A DNA stretch of 64,000 nt from NCBI GenBank assembly GCA_038093515.1, contig JBBPSI010000058.1, positions 62,001-126,000 on the forward strand, written 5' to 3'. The position numbers and the translations under genes are program-made. Position 1 is the first letter of the stretch. Each line of letters starts with the position of its first letter. Below the pieces are notes generated by a model. It was given only the letters and a program-made list of their open reading frames with translations. It ran no database searches and was not told the origin of the DNA. Below are positions 39,887 to 50,889 of the stretch, one piece after another. The DNA is from Butyriboletus loyo (taxonomy: Eukaryota > Basidiomycota > Agaricomycetes > Boletales > Boletaceae).

Positions 39887-42400
39887 CTAGTAATACGTGG
39901 TTCCATTCTCAGCTGTGCATTGCATTTCTGCTTCACCAGCGCAGGGTAGCCAGAGACCCGTATATTCGTCACCGGCGTCCTGGAGTGAAAGAGCAACAAT
40001 ACCATGAGGAGCGACACCAGTCGCGGTATAATTGCGCACGGCGGTGCCATTGTTAGTGTGTGTCCAAAGATCCTAGAGTGGTATGCTCAACTAGCATCTA
40101 CAAAACTAGCCGAGTCAAAAACGAGCAAAAAGCTCGCCAAAAATTCCGTCATCGATAAATCCACCAATCAGAGCTCGCAAATGGGCCTTAAGAGAGTCGT
40201 CAAGCGATAACGTTACTGTCTGCTTTGCAGATGTAGGAACCGCAAAAGCTGGCGGGATCAACGAGATCCAACTACATGCCCTGACAGTATACTGCAGGCC
40301 GGCGCGGATCCGTGGGGATTGGGTCAGGTTGAAGAAAAGGCCAGCAGGTTCATCGAGGGTGTTGATCTATACCACGAGGATCAATTGGACTGTATTGTCC
40401 TGTAGGACGTACGCTTACAAGCTTGAAGACTGTTCCGTTCTCACTTGGACCACTCCAGAATTGGGCAGGGAACGAAGAGTTGTACGTCCAATCAGGCTAT
40501 AACGGTGCGTGAGAACAACATCTAAGTGATGTGGAAGAGCAGCCTGCATTAATACCCCAGCGGAAGGGCGAGATGCTTGTACCGTACACCGGGTCCCGAT
40601 TGATGGCGATGATTTTAGTGTTCTTGAGGATGCCAAGCATGTCTAAGCTGATAGTCGCGAGCTAACACACCAATTCAATACAGAGCGCAGTTAAAGTCAT
40701 GCATGTATAACTCACATCGGCACCAATCAATAGCGGCCCTTTCACGAGCGCCCACGCCGTGAAATGGGTCTGGGCTTCATCATAGGTGAGGTCTCCGTTT
40801 CCTATTTCGAGCTGATTTTTATGTGAGGCCAATAGGGGATATGCACCATATCGGGGTCGCTGCGACCGTAGAAGTCCGTGGCTTGTGTGATGAAGAAAGC
40901 GCTAATTGACTGCTCAATCTCCATTGCCAACAAGCTGTGCAATGGGGAAGCTTACGCATTGACAATCGTTGCGATAGAGCTCTAGTAAGGCCCAATGTCG
41001 TTGTCAATTTACACAAGTCATGGTACAGTTATGATATAACCCTGTACCTGGTTCGAGTTAATACTCACCCTCCAACTATGAGCCATGGAGGCACCCCAGC
41101 TACAGTAGCAGAATCAACTTATGGATCCCAAAAGGCTTGACTCAGTGGACCACACATAAACGAAAAACTACAAGCTTGTGTATATTTCACTTACCCATCC
41201 CATTCGCACAAGCTGAACGTAAACGTAGTCCCGGTCTGTTCAGCAGCTATAGCAAATGTATCTGCCATTCGTTGATACTCTGTATCATGTTGTGATGAGG
41301 TGGCAGATGCTGAAATTGAATAGTATACTCACTGTCGACTATACCCTCTCGGATCAGATCACCGAAGGGAACTGGAAGAATGTCAATCCTGTGGAACAAT
41401 ACGCAGAGTCGCCCCGATCACTAACTAGCGCAGTTATCATACCTGCACAGCAAAAAAATCAGCAAAATCCTGGGAACGACAAATGTGTGACGACACCGAA
41501 GTCAAAGCCCCAAGATTGGAACGTAAAATAATCTTATTCCTCGTGCATGAACGAACCAAAGTATCCTTGGCACGTGAACCAGCCGGGATCAGAGTACTAA
41601 GGGGAAATCGATCAACCAGACATCATGACTTGATGAGGCAACTTACGATGCCGGCAGAACTACACTGCACACAATGAGCATATCATTTCTAGAGCAAAAC
41701 TGTTGCGTTCACAAGCCCATCGAGTGCAGCTGATCGGTGAGATTATTCATGCTTTGGAGGCGAACAGGATCTAATACCACGGGAATCAGTGGGCCAGGAT
41801 CATGAATACTAAACACGACGGGGCAAACACAGACTAGCCAGAAAGGATATCGCCTGTGGAACTACGGTTCTTGAGTTGACATGATTATAGCCAACATCCT
41901 GAGAGATTATGAGCTGGCCTGTGAGGCGGGGCCCAAGTAATCTCACCGAAAGACCAAAAAATTTCATGTACTGAGCAGTTTGAATTATGATGGTCTCATT
42001 CACACTGCACCAACGCGACATAACGGATAGATGATATTAGGGTGAGACGATGCGTAGTCGTCACACACAACCCACCTCAAATACATTCCAGGCTGTCGAA
42101 GATGGCTGGGTTAGGTCCGTCATTGGCCAAAACCAGACCGCCACTTGCCATCACTTGGTAGCAGTTAGCTCCACGTTGAAGTCACGACAATGGGCTGGTC
42201 AACTTACCCAACGCCATTTTGCAGTGTCGTAACGGACGACACAGCGGGGAGAACCCCAACGACGCTTCCCAGAGTCTTGAAAGGCGAGGACGTCTCGGTT
42301 TTCGAGAATAATTTCATACGCATGGGCTCGGCTCTGCATCGTCTTAAACCCTATACATAACGACGTAATGAGAACCCTATAATAGAACCGTGATGAACTC
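39887..42400 (-). pseudogene. GH27 alpha-galactosidase sister copy, broken
   Basis: Tandem relative of the preceding GH27 gene. Recognisable parts, element by element: NETIIIQTAQYMKFFGLS, DVGYNHVN, YQRMADTFAIAAEQTGTTFT, ITQATDFYGRSDPDM, LEIGNGDLTYDEAQTHFTAW, NTKIIAINRDPVYGTSISPF, and an end close to 39887 (DLWTHTNNGTAVRNYTATGV). Compared with the intact copy, a deletion of about 19 nt after NHVN (near 41863) removes the IDDCYSE motif and shifts the frame. A stop follows YDNCAS at about 41430. The N-terminal exons are hard to trace, and the intron before DLWTH is enlarged to about 200 bp with a GC donor. The C-terminal half is well kept, so decay is probably recent. The left limit of the N-terminus is uncertain. 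Confidence 0.7.
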
Positions 42401-42896
42401 TACGACGTCACTGGCGGAGAAACGCACCTTCTTACCTGACGGAGCAAAATTACAGCGCGATGAGTCCAGATGTATAGCAGAGCGTTTTAAGTGGCTTCGT
42501 ATAGGTGAGTACGGCTAAGCGAGGCCGAGTTCCTCAGCCATACTTTTAGGGAACCAGCACCAAGTGCTGATTCAAGTACTTGGCACAGTCCCATAGTTCT
42601 CTGGAGGTGACAGGCATGGCCAATCCACCTCGGCACTCATTGCCACACGCAACTGAAATAATATCGGCACATAAAACTAGAAATATAAGCGCTTGAGGAG
42701 GATGTGACCTTGAACATATTCATCGAGAGAAGAGTCCACCACTCGACAGTGTGAGCTCGATGATACAAATCAGCTCCATGTCGTGAATGGGCGTGTCAAG
42801 CAATCACAGGGGAACTTGAACTAGTCATCAAACAAGTCCAAACACGATCTGTGGAATGAGTCGTCGCGTGCAGCATATCGCTTGACTATCGCCATC
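42401..42896. promoter_or_regulatory. Divergent intergenic region, SMD1 promoter
   Basis: No gene seen. It lies between the 5' end of the GH27 pseudogene (minus) and SMD1 (plus). Confidence 0.4.
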
Positions 42897-43456
42897 ATGA
42901 AGCTCGTCAGGTAAATATCTCATTTGGTGTGCATTCTCGAGCTTTGACCTGACCCCAGAACCAACTTTGTCGAGACCTTCTCATCTTGCCCTTGGAAAAC
43001 ATGTCACTGATGCCCATTTTCTCTGATTTATCACATCAGGTTCTTGATGAAACTGAACAATGAAACCGTCTCCATCGAGCTCAAGAATGGGTCGATCGTC
43101 AACGGAACCATCACTGGTGCGTTTATCGTCGTCATTGCGTCCGTATGTGTCACACTAACCCCCCCTTCCCTGCGATAGGCGTCGACATGCAGATGAATAC
43201 GCATCTCAAAACCGTTAAAATGACGACACGTAATCGCGATCCTGTTTCCCTCGACTCGCTCTCCATCCGTGGAAACAACATTCGTTATTTCATTCTCCCC
43301 GATGCATTGCCCCTAGATACTCTGCTCGTTGACGACGCACCAAAACCTAAAGGAAGGAAAAAGGAAGACGCTCGTGGGCGGGGCCGTGGAAGTACAAGGG
43401 GAATAGAGCGGCCACGTGGACGAGGCAGGGGCCGTGGACGGGGACGAGGGTTCTAA
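42897..43456 (+). CDS. SMD1: Small nuclear ribonucleoprotein SmD1
   Basis: Three exons: 42897-42910 (only 14 nt, MKLVR minus one base), 43040-43116, 43179-43456. The Sm fold is seen as [20 protein letters not shown] (Sm1) and [16 protein letters not shown] (Sm2, IRGNxIRYFILP). The C-terminus is an RG-repeat tail ([13 protein letters not shown]), the site of arginine methylation in SmD1. Part of the heptameric Sm ring on spliceosomal snRNAs. Confidence 0.97.
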
Positions 43457-43693
43457 TCAACCCCCCACCTTGCGCCGCAAGATTCAAAAGAACGGTTGTG
43501 GGGATGCCTGTTGCTCATTGCACATTCTCCGGTTGTTAATACCTGCTAAAATATCGTTCCAGGCTATGGAGAGCTTGGCTTGTATCTTTTTTACTGTTGT
43601 CGATATTTTTTTTCTCGCTGTCAAGGATGTACGCTTGAACTTGTTCCTCATTAATACTCCTACCCGTGAGGTGGCTGTGTTCCTTATCCACGA

Positions 43694-45370
43694 TGTTCTT
43701 CCAGAGGTTCGCGTCGACGTCGACGGGGACACTACCTTTAACTATTCGCCAAATTTTGACTTTGGGACACGACTCTGCTAGCAAAGTACATGTCCATGGC
43801 TGGGTCAAGTCCATCAGACGGCAGAAAAACGTCACTTTCGCAGTTGTCAACGATGGTAGTTGCCCTTCGGGGCTCCAGACAGTCTTGAGCAATAGCCTGA
43901 ACGCGAATTTTCACGGGTATGTCTGTCTGGTCTCCGCAATTTTCGTTTCAAAGATGTATTCCTTTCTGTTTTTGACGCGTACAAACCCTTCAGTTTGACC
44001 AACGGCGCGAGCGTGCGCATGATGGGGTCCATCGTAGCCAGTCCAGGGGTCCGTCAAGCATGCGAACTACAAGTAGACTCGCTAGAGATACTCGGCGAGT
44101 GCAACCCAGACGTTAGCCTTGAGTGTTCGACTCTTGCTTCTCTTTGCTCACGTTCGTCTTTAGGCATACCCCATCCAGAAGCAAGCCCTCACGTTAGAAT
44201 ATCTCCGAGACCATGCCCACTTGCGTCCCCGGACAGACGCGAACGCGGCCATGCTCCGTCTTCGCAACGCGCTCGTCAAATCTCTCCATGCCTTCTTCGA
44301 GGTACGTTTGACACCCGAGCAAAAAGACCCTTTGCTTACCTCGTCCCCGCCGCTCACCAAAAGCTTCACAGAAACACGACTTTTGCTACGCACACACCCC
44401 CATCCTTACTTCCAGTGACTGCGAAGGCGCAGGAGAGACCTTCCGCGTAACACCCTCGTCTACGTCCGTACCACTCCCGTCCCCGTCCCCATCTCAAGAT
44501 ACATCCACACCGGAATCCGCATCGCCGGATCCCCACGTCGAGTTTTTCTCCAAACCGGCCTACTTGACGGTATCCTCTCAACTCCACCTAGAAGCACTCG
44601 CATCGTCGCTCGCTCGCGTATACACGCTTTCTCCGTGTTTTCGCGCCGAACGGTCACAGACGAACCGACATCTTGCCGAGTTTTGGATGCTTGAGGCGGA
44701 GTGGGCGTGGACGAACGAGATTGGCGATGTGTGTGGACTCGTCGAGGCTTGCATCAAGGGTGCACTGTGTTCCGGACGCGACGAGCGCGCGTTGCTCGCA
44801 AACGGGATAGCTGGACAAGAGGAAAGAGCCAAGAGTCTAGAGACTGCCGCAACATCCGAACCATGGGCACGGCTGACCTACACCGAGGCGATTTCCGAGC
44901 TCGAAAAGTATCATGCATCGGCCGCATCGCGGGCACGTCCATTTGCGTTCGAGCCAAAATGGGGCCATGGACTGCAGAGCGAGCATGAAAAGTGGCTTAG
45001 CGAGGTACTCGTCGGAGGGCCGGTGTTTGTCACAGACTACCCGACCGCTTTGAAGCCATTTTACATGCGGATGAACGATGACGGGAGAACGGTTGCGTGC
45101 TTCGACCTTTTGGTACCGTTCGTCGGGGAGTTGGTTGGTGGTTCACTAAGGGAGGAACGGTTAGAGCCGCTGAAGCAACGTATGACTTCTTATGGGCTGG
45201 ATCCCGCGGGAGAAGAATATGGTTGGTACGTGGATCTCAGACGGTACGGAAGCGCACCGCATGGTGGGTTCGGGATGGGGTTGGAACGTCTGGTCAGTTG
45301 GGTGAGTGGCATCGAAAACGTACGCGAGTGCATAGCGATGCCAAGATGGGCCAAGAGGATGCTACTCTAG
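43694..45370 (+). CDS. SLM5: Asparaginyl-tRNA synthetase, mitochondrial
   Basis: Four exons: 43694-43916, 43994-44111, 44164-44301, 44372-45370. A short basic/hydroxylated leader (MFFQRFASTSTGTL) fits mitochondrial import. The OB-fold anticodon domain has VHVHGWVKSIRRQKNVTFAV. The class II core shows ALTLEYLRDHAHLRPR, motif 2 CFRAERSQTNRHLAEFWMLE, DYPTALKPFYMRMN and motif 3 GGFGMGLERLVSW. The sequence around FSKPAYLTVSSQLHLEAL is typical of AsnRS. Charges tRNA-Asn for organellar translation. End at 45370 is 147 bp from the stop of the convergent protease gene. Confidence 0.93.
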
Positions 45371-45516
45371 TCTACACACACTTACTACTTAGTGTTCAAC
45401 CTCTTTGGCTACATAGTCCAATAAGTATATCATTATCCATCAAGGATTCTTGGTACCATAGAAAACACAAGACAAGTGCCCAAAGGAAAGCACTGGCAAT
45501 GCGTGAATCGTGAAAT

Positions 45517-47165
45517 TTAGACAAGGTCCGCGAAACCAATACGAGTGTTGGTAACATCAAAAATGGTGTAGACGTTCTGCAGGAAGACATCGCCAATAAC
45601 CCAGTAGGCTTTCAGATGAGAGCATGCTCGAGAGGTAAAAAGCGCATACCACTCCAGGCCCCACCTCCAATTTCAGCGGAAGGCTGTGCGCCAGCAACGT
45701 TGGCGTAGTAAGCCTGGGCATTGTCGTCACTTGTGATAATTAATGTAGTTCCCGTGTCAATGAGAGCCTATGCGTAGGAAGTCTTTTGACCACAACTACA
45801 TCAGGAGTACCATTCAAGCCAGGACGAGTGAGGCCAGAAAAGGGGATTTGCCAGTACGCCGCGAGAGATACTCCGTTGTCGACTCCTGATACGTGTTCGT
45901 GTTAGTCCCGCCTATAGTGAGTTCACTCTTGCCGGGTTCAGAGGAAGGTGAGAGACCGAACACTCCCTGCGGCACAACACCATTGGAGACCATGGTCTGG
46001 AATACAGGAGAAGTGTCAAAAACGGATATCGGCGGGAAGCCCATGCCAAGCAGTCCGTCTGTGGAGAACACGAGGCTCTCGAACCCAGAGGAGTAAGTCG
46101 TGGCAGCACAGAGAATCTGGTTCGTGGCCTGGACATGAGGTAGTAGGCCAGAGGAACTTTAGGAACGTAACGCAGTAAATGCGTTAGGCACTACCTCATA
46201 TCCATCTATGTACACGTTGTCCGCATATTGTGTACCATTCACATTCGAGCCATCACGGTATGCTAGCTGGAACGTTTTGCCAAGGTCAACGGAAGTTGAA
46301 GAGGCTGTGGGGTTGTATCGTGTGTGTCCATTGCAAGTACTCTCACAAGTTTGGTCCGGGAGGACCAGGTCTGATGAACCGATGTCGAAGTCGACTGTAA
46401 AGGCAACCAAGACGTACGTTCAGCCATGCGAAGCAAAGCAACCATGAGTACCTGTAAAGTTCTGTGGAGGAGTACCAGCACTGATCGTACCCATCCACAT
46501 GTTACCATTAACCTCGGTGAGTGAGTCGTCTCTCTTGGTATGATGCCCTCGCGGAACACGGCTGGGTGAAGTGGGATTATTCAGTGCCGATCAGAGGTGG
46601 TGTCCCTCATTCGCCGCCGTTTTTCCAGCTTGCCTGCCGGCAAGGCTGTTCGAACGCCACTGGCCTTTTCGCCAGCTGCCAAAATCCCCGTACTAGTCGT
46701 GGAGATCGCTTGCGCCAAAGGATGGGGGAAACCTGTATTTAATTCGTATGCGGCGAGCGTGATGCGATATTTCCTTGACGCGGCCAGTTAATTTACCAAC
46801 CGGACACTAAGATAGAAGACCGGGAAACACTGTCACCTCTAAGGTCACTTTGTGGATATTGTACCGAGTCAAGTTGAAGAGGAAACATATAAGAACATGC
46901 ACATGCACGAGACAACTTACGCTGCAACATTGGCTAGATGAGTCTTGAGGAAATCCTTGCTGACGTAGCTCGCCACGTTGTTGGCGCGAGTGGTAAGATC
47001 GCGCGAGTTACGATTTGGAAATGGGTCAAAGGGAGGGTGGGTAAAGAACGATTTCCGTTCGAGGGGAACTCGGATCACATTGTCACTGGGCTGGTCTGTT
47101 GCGGTTGATATGAACGAAAGGGAGAGTACAGCGAGAAGCGTAGCCACGGTGGGCGTAAAGCGCAT
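45517..47165 (-). CDS. Pepsin-like (A1) aspartic protease, secreted
   Basis: Multi-exon. Signal peptide MRFTPTVATLLAVLSLSFIS, a propeptide (ASYVSKDFLKTHLANVA), then the mature enzyme: NMWMGTISAGTPPQNFT, VDFDIGSSDLVLP (first catalytic Asp), TRYNPTASSTS, FSTDGLLGMGFPPISVF, SELTIGGTN, the second catalytic motif ALIDTGTTLIITSDD, WVIGDVFLQNVYTIFD and GFADLV at the end. The first active-site triad is DIG instead of the nearly universal DTG (46378-46386). The exon joining propeptide to mature domain, in the 400 bp around 46530-46915, is unclear; one frame encodes GEKASGVRTALPAGKLEKRR, ending in a dibasic site suitable for propeptide removal. Likely a secreted or vacuolar protease. Confidence 0.85.
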
Positions 47166-47441
47166 TGTGAAGGACAGTAAGGAATGGCGGAGCGAGCGAG
47201 CCCCCAACAACTTCAGCTGAACGACAAAGTGGTCTTATATCCTCACGGCGCCAGTACACACCTGCAGTCGTATGTATGGCAATCCAAGCAGAGGTGCGCA
47301 AGAATTGCGTTGTCCAGTCCGTCCTTCCGACAACTGGTCTTGATTCGCATACCCACCAGTGTGATCTGACTCCTGGCAGTCTTATCGGGCGAAGGTAGAT
47401 ACAACTTTTGGTTGACGATACAAACTACATAACAAAAGATA

Positions 47442-48377
47442 TCAGAAGGCGGGTTCCTCCGCATAAGTGTCCGCTTGGTAAGCAGGCTCTTGACCATAGA
47501 CAGGTTCTTCTGCTGCAGGCGGAGCAGCAGAGACAACGACAGGTTCTCTTGACTCGGATGACGGCTCGGAAACGATCTTGTCGACTGGAGGCTCCACGAT
47601 TTGGACGCAATCTGGGAGGGGCTTCTTGGGGCCCACGTGGCCCTCAGGATCCCAGCCCTTCATGCTGAGTACGAGGTCAAATATGTTCCACAGTTGTATA
47701 GCAGCAGACCTACATTTTAACTTTGATGCCAAGGACACCCTGCTTCAACAGCACGTGTCGTACAGCGTGATCAACAAAGTCACGAGCGGGTTGACCAGAG
47801 TGGATCATGAACCCGTCGGTGAACTTCATGGACTTGGCACGGGCAGCACGAAGCTTGCCAGAGACGACAACTTCGCAACCCTTGGCGCCAGACTCCATGA
47901 CGAAACGAAGCACACCGTAACAGGCTCTACAACTTGGTTTAGACGAAAAAAAATGCTACGCATTGCGATGGACCTGCCTCCTAACAGCGAGACCACCGAG
48001 GAGCTTGTATCGCAAACTTTCGCACTGCGCGACTGCAGAGAGTCCACGGTGTTGGACCTTTTCGGCATATAATTCGAGTGAATTTTCTGGAAACCTGAAA
48101 CGCTTTTGAACGAGCGCAGTGAGCTCGCGGATGCGGCGAGCCTTCTCCCCAAGAACTTCTTGGGTGTGGGTAGCGCGGATGATGATCTGACGAGCATATG
48201 TGGGCATTTCAGGGATGGAACGAGTGATATGAGTACCTCAGTGCGTGCATGGGTAACCCGGACATCACAGCCAGAGTAACCCTCCTCGGCGAGTTCACGG
48301 GTGAAAAATTCGTTAAGTTCGGCGCGGAAAACACCGTCTGCGACAAACTTGCGCTTTTTGCTGATTTGAGCGGACAT
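47442..48377 (-). CDS. RPS3: 40S ribosomal protein S3 (uS3)
   Basis: Three exons on the minus strand. Exon 1 (from 48377) [35 protein letters not shown]; exon 2 [20 protein letters not shown] (KH domain), [20 protein letters not shown]; exon 3 [20 protein letters not shown] and DGFMIHSGQ; final part [20 protein letters not shown] and an acidic tail ([20 protein letters not shown]). Introns are 50-70 bp. Located at the mRNA entry channel of the small ribosomal subunit. Confidence 0.97.
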
Positions 48378-49244
48378 CGTGAAGAGGCGGCGAGTCTGCG
48401 GACGAGGAAGATAAGCTCAAAGACATCATCTGGATCAAAGGGCCGCCATCCATCTCAACGAGGCATGCATCCCGGGATAGAGCATAGCCAAACATCAAGA
48501 ATACGTCAAGCCCAGCAAGGAGAAGACACGAACCTTGCAAAGTGTGTGTCGTTGACGCCAGGCGTGGTGTTGTGCTCGACACCCGTCGATATCTGTTGCC
48601 GATCTAACTTTGAGCTCCGCTCCAACCGCTTACCATTTCCGATTGCGCCCCCAAGTTGTAATTTCCGGGGTGACAAGCAACTTTGATATTTGATCCTTGT
48701 CATCCTCACCTAGCTCCTCTCTTCAACACTGAGGCAACTGCTTAGAGTATGTCGATCTTCTGTGTTTCATAGTAATTGAATGCAGATCGTATTATAAGTC
48801 ACATCAGCCTCACAGTTCACCGACTCCTGCGCTCGCGCCCACATCACAACCCTGTTCACCTCCCAACCCCTAACTGGACGACCACGACCACCAACACCGA
48901 ACAGGAGTTATTAACATCACTTGACCCCCGACTTCTTAGCATGTTAATAACATGTTAATAACGCGCTAATAAGTCCGATGTTAGTAACAAACGACTTTCG
49001 AGCCGTACCCTAATTTGATCGCAGTACAACCCCAACTCTGCACAAGGCAGCAGGCAGCATCGAAATGTGACTGTTCTGGTTGTAAACGAGGGCAACTGCG
49101 TTGTGTTTGCTCACCTTGCTCCATGGTATAAATCCTCTCTTCTGGATTCGAGAGACCCAACCGTCCTACCATCCCCTCGAACTCCAAGTAGGTGGTTTCC
49201 CCCTTCTACAGCGGGGTCTAACTCCTCTTTAGGTCTTTCTCACC
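48378..49244. promoter_or_regulatory. Divergent promoter region RPS3 / GTPase
   Basis: No gene seen. AT-rich repeats TTATTAAC, GTTAATAAC, GTTAATAAC and GCTAATAAG occur at about 48907-48972. A pyrimidine-rich stretch follows at 48880-48900 in the RPS3 upstream side. Confidence 0.4.
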
Positions 49245-49979
49245 ATGAACATAGTGCTCGCCGGAGAATGTGGCACTGGAAAGAGTTCCCTCATTAACCT
49301 GATCGTCGGCCGAGACGTTGCAAAGACTTCCAATGACACGATGGCATGTACCACGGAAGTCCGGTCGTACAAAGCATCCATCGACGGATGCAATCTGAAG
49401 CTTTGGGATACACCCGGCCTTGACAAGGGCTCCACGACACGTGCAAACGCTCGTTCGTCGGAGGCATTGGTCAAATTACTCCATCAGTTAAAAAACCACG
49501 GAGAAATTCATCTCCTCATATATTGCATGCATGGGAATAGAGCCAAGGCCGCGCTCTTGAAATACTACGAAACCATTCGTGATTTCCTTCCTCCTCAAGT
49601 TCCCATTGTTGCCATCGTCACACGCCTGGAGAGGTACCAGAACTGCATGGAGGATTGGTGGTCTAACAATGTCCAGGAGCTAGCTAGCCATGGCATGAAC
49701 TTCGCCGATCACGCCTGCATTACCACGGTTCCAGGTTGCCATAGGCTATCTTCTGCGTTTCGCGAGCGTCTCATTTATTCCCAAAGAACAATCCGCGACC
49801 TGATCCGTCGGAACCGCCCTTCGCAATTACCACTGGTTCCTCTAGTCAGATTTCCCGCAACTCAAATCCCGAACCCAACAATACGTGGACAAAGGGTGAG
49901 AGTCGCTTCGTATGTTGTTCGAGAGCAGCGTAACACTCAAAAACGGGTTCCTGATCACGAAGGATTCCGGAGACGCTAA
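49245..49979 (+). CDS. Small P-loop GTPase-like protein
   Basis: 244 aa in one exon. The G domain begins at the N-terminus: MNIVLAGECGTGKSSLINLI (P-loop GxxxxGKS at residues 7-14), TMACTTEVRSYKA (switch I Thr), LKLWDTPGLDKG (G3 DTPG). The expected NKxD base-specificity motif is replaced by VTRLE (G4), so nucleotide choice may be altered. The last ~70 residues are basic (RGQRVRVASYVVREQR). It resembles the AIG1/septin-like small GTPases that are expanded in agaricomycete genomes; the exact family is not clear. A G-domain starting at residue 2 may mean an upstream exon is missing, but none could be found. Confidence 0.7.
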   Translation: MNIVLAGECGTGKSSLINLIVGRDVAKTSNDTMACTTEVRSYKASIDGCNLKLWDTPGLDKGSTTRANARSSEALVKLLHQLKNHGEIHLLIYCMHGNRAKAALLKYYETIRDFLPPQVPIVAIVTRLERYQNCMEDWWSNNVQELASHGMNFADHACITTVPGCHRLSSAFRERLIYSQRTIRDLIRRNRPSQLPLVPLVRFPATQIPNPTIRGQRVRVASYVVREQRNTQKRVPDHEGFRRR

Positions 49980-50298
49980 CTCACAAGCCATGATCATGCA
50001 GACAACGTCTCGTCGAGTGCGAGCTACGATGCACCTACGGAGAATCCCTACATCATTATTCGCCTAGGTGTAGGTAGCCCCACTCATCTCATACTTTACA
50101 TACTACCTTGAGGTGTAATTGCAGTCCCATGTAAATAAAACGGATCCGTGAAGAAAACCAGTCTCGATACGAAGTTCAAATACAAAGCACCCTGTGCGCC
50201 TAAAGGCTTCCAAGGCTGCCAATAAATCCCCATGAGGCAACCGATACAGTAGGCCTGAGGAAAGGGAAGAGGGACATACCTTGGTATATAGCGGGAAA
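49980..50298. other. Intergenic, 3' flank of secreted array
   Basis: A segment at about 50080-50250 recurs downstream of array members 2 and 3 (about 51980-52210 and 54100-54330), so the duplicated unit includes this 3' flank. Confidence 0.5.
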
Positions 50299-50889
50299 TC
50301 ATGAGTAGGCGGAAATACGTCTGTCTCGAATGCTCGGACCAGCTAGAGGACGGAGAGAACCATCTAGTGTGTCCCCGACAAGGGCTTCAGCACCGGACCG
50401 GACGATATTGCCGACACCACTACCCCGCCCGATGGCGGAGCCGAAGAGGCCGGTTGTTGGGCCGCCAGCTTTTCCTTTGCGAGATGCACTCTTCGTGATT
50501 GTGCGCCAACGGAGAGGTGTATGGTGTATGGTGGGGTTGGTATCAGAGAGGGAACCGCCAACGGCAGACTCGCCGATGTCACGGAGTTGAGAGACAGCAT
50601 TTGTGACATCGCCCGGGGGCGAGATACCAAGAGCACTGGTAGTAGCACGGCGGCCCGACGATCTGGTTTCCGAACTAGAAGCAGTGCTAGAGCCAGATAA
50701 ACTATCCTTTGCGGTAGAGCCAGCACCGCCGAGGATACCATCTGGGAAATAGGACCCGCCAGTCGAACTGCCAGCGGGGGCGGCGCTCCCTAGTGACACA
50801 CCCCGCGAAATAAAGCCAGGATTAGATTTGATAGAATGTGGCATGGAGAACGCCGCGAGGGCAAGGGAAAGAAGAGAAATGACACGCAT
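50299..50889 (-). CDS. Secreted protein, array member 1
   Basis: 196 aa, one exon, with a signal peptide MRVISLLSLALAAFSMP. No cysteine. The body is rich in Ser, Gly and Ala; GRR (with ATTSALGISP after it) and a shared motif VSQLRDIGESAVGGSLSDTN lie in the middle, followed by a basic stretch (SASRKGKAGG) and GLFGSAIGRGSG. It ends RDRRISAYS. The open frame extends 64 codons further upstream (to 51081), but the signal peptide and the other two members support the ATG at 50889. I do not recognise a known family; a candidate secreted effector or peptide precursor. Confidence 0.7.
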   Translation of the reverse strand: MRVISLLSLALAAFSMPHSIKSNPGFISRGVSLGSAAPAGSSTGGSYFPDGILGGAGSTAKDSLSGSSTASSSETRSSGRRATTSALGISPPGDVTNAVSQLRDIGESAVGGSLSDTNPTIHHTPLRWRTITKSASRKGKAGGPTTGLFGSAIGRGSGVGNIVRSGAEALVGDTLDGSLRPLAGPSIRDRRISAYS

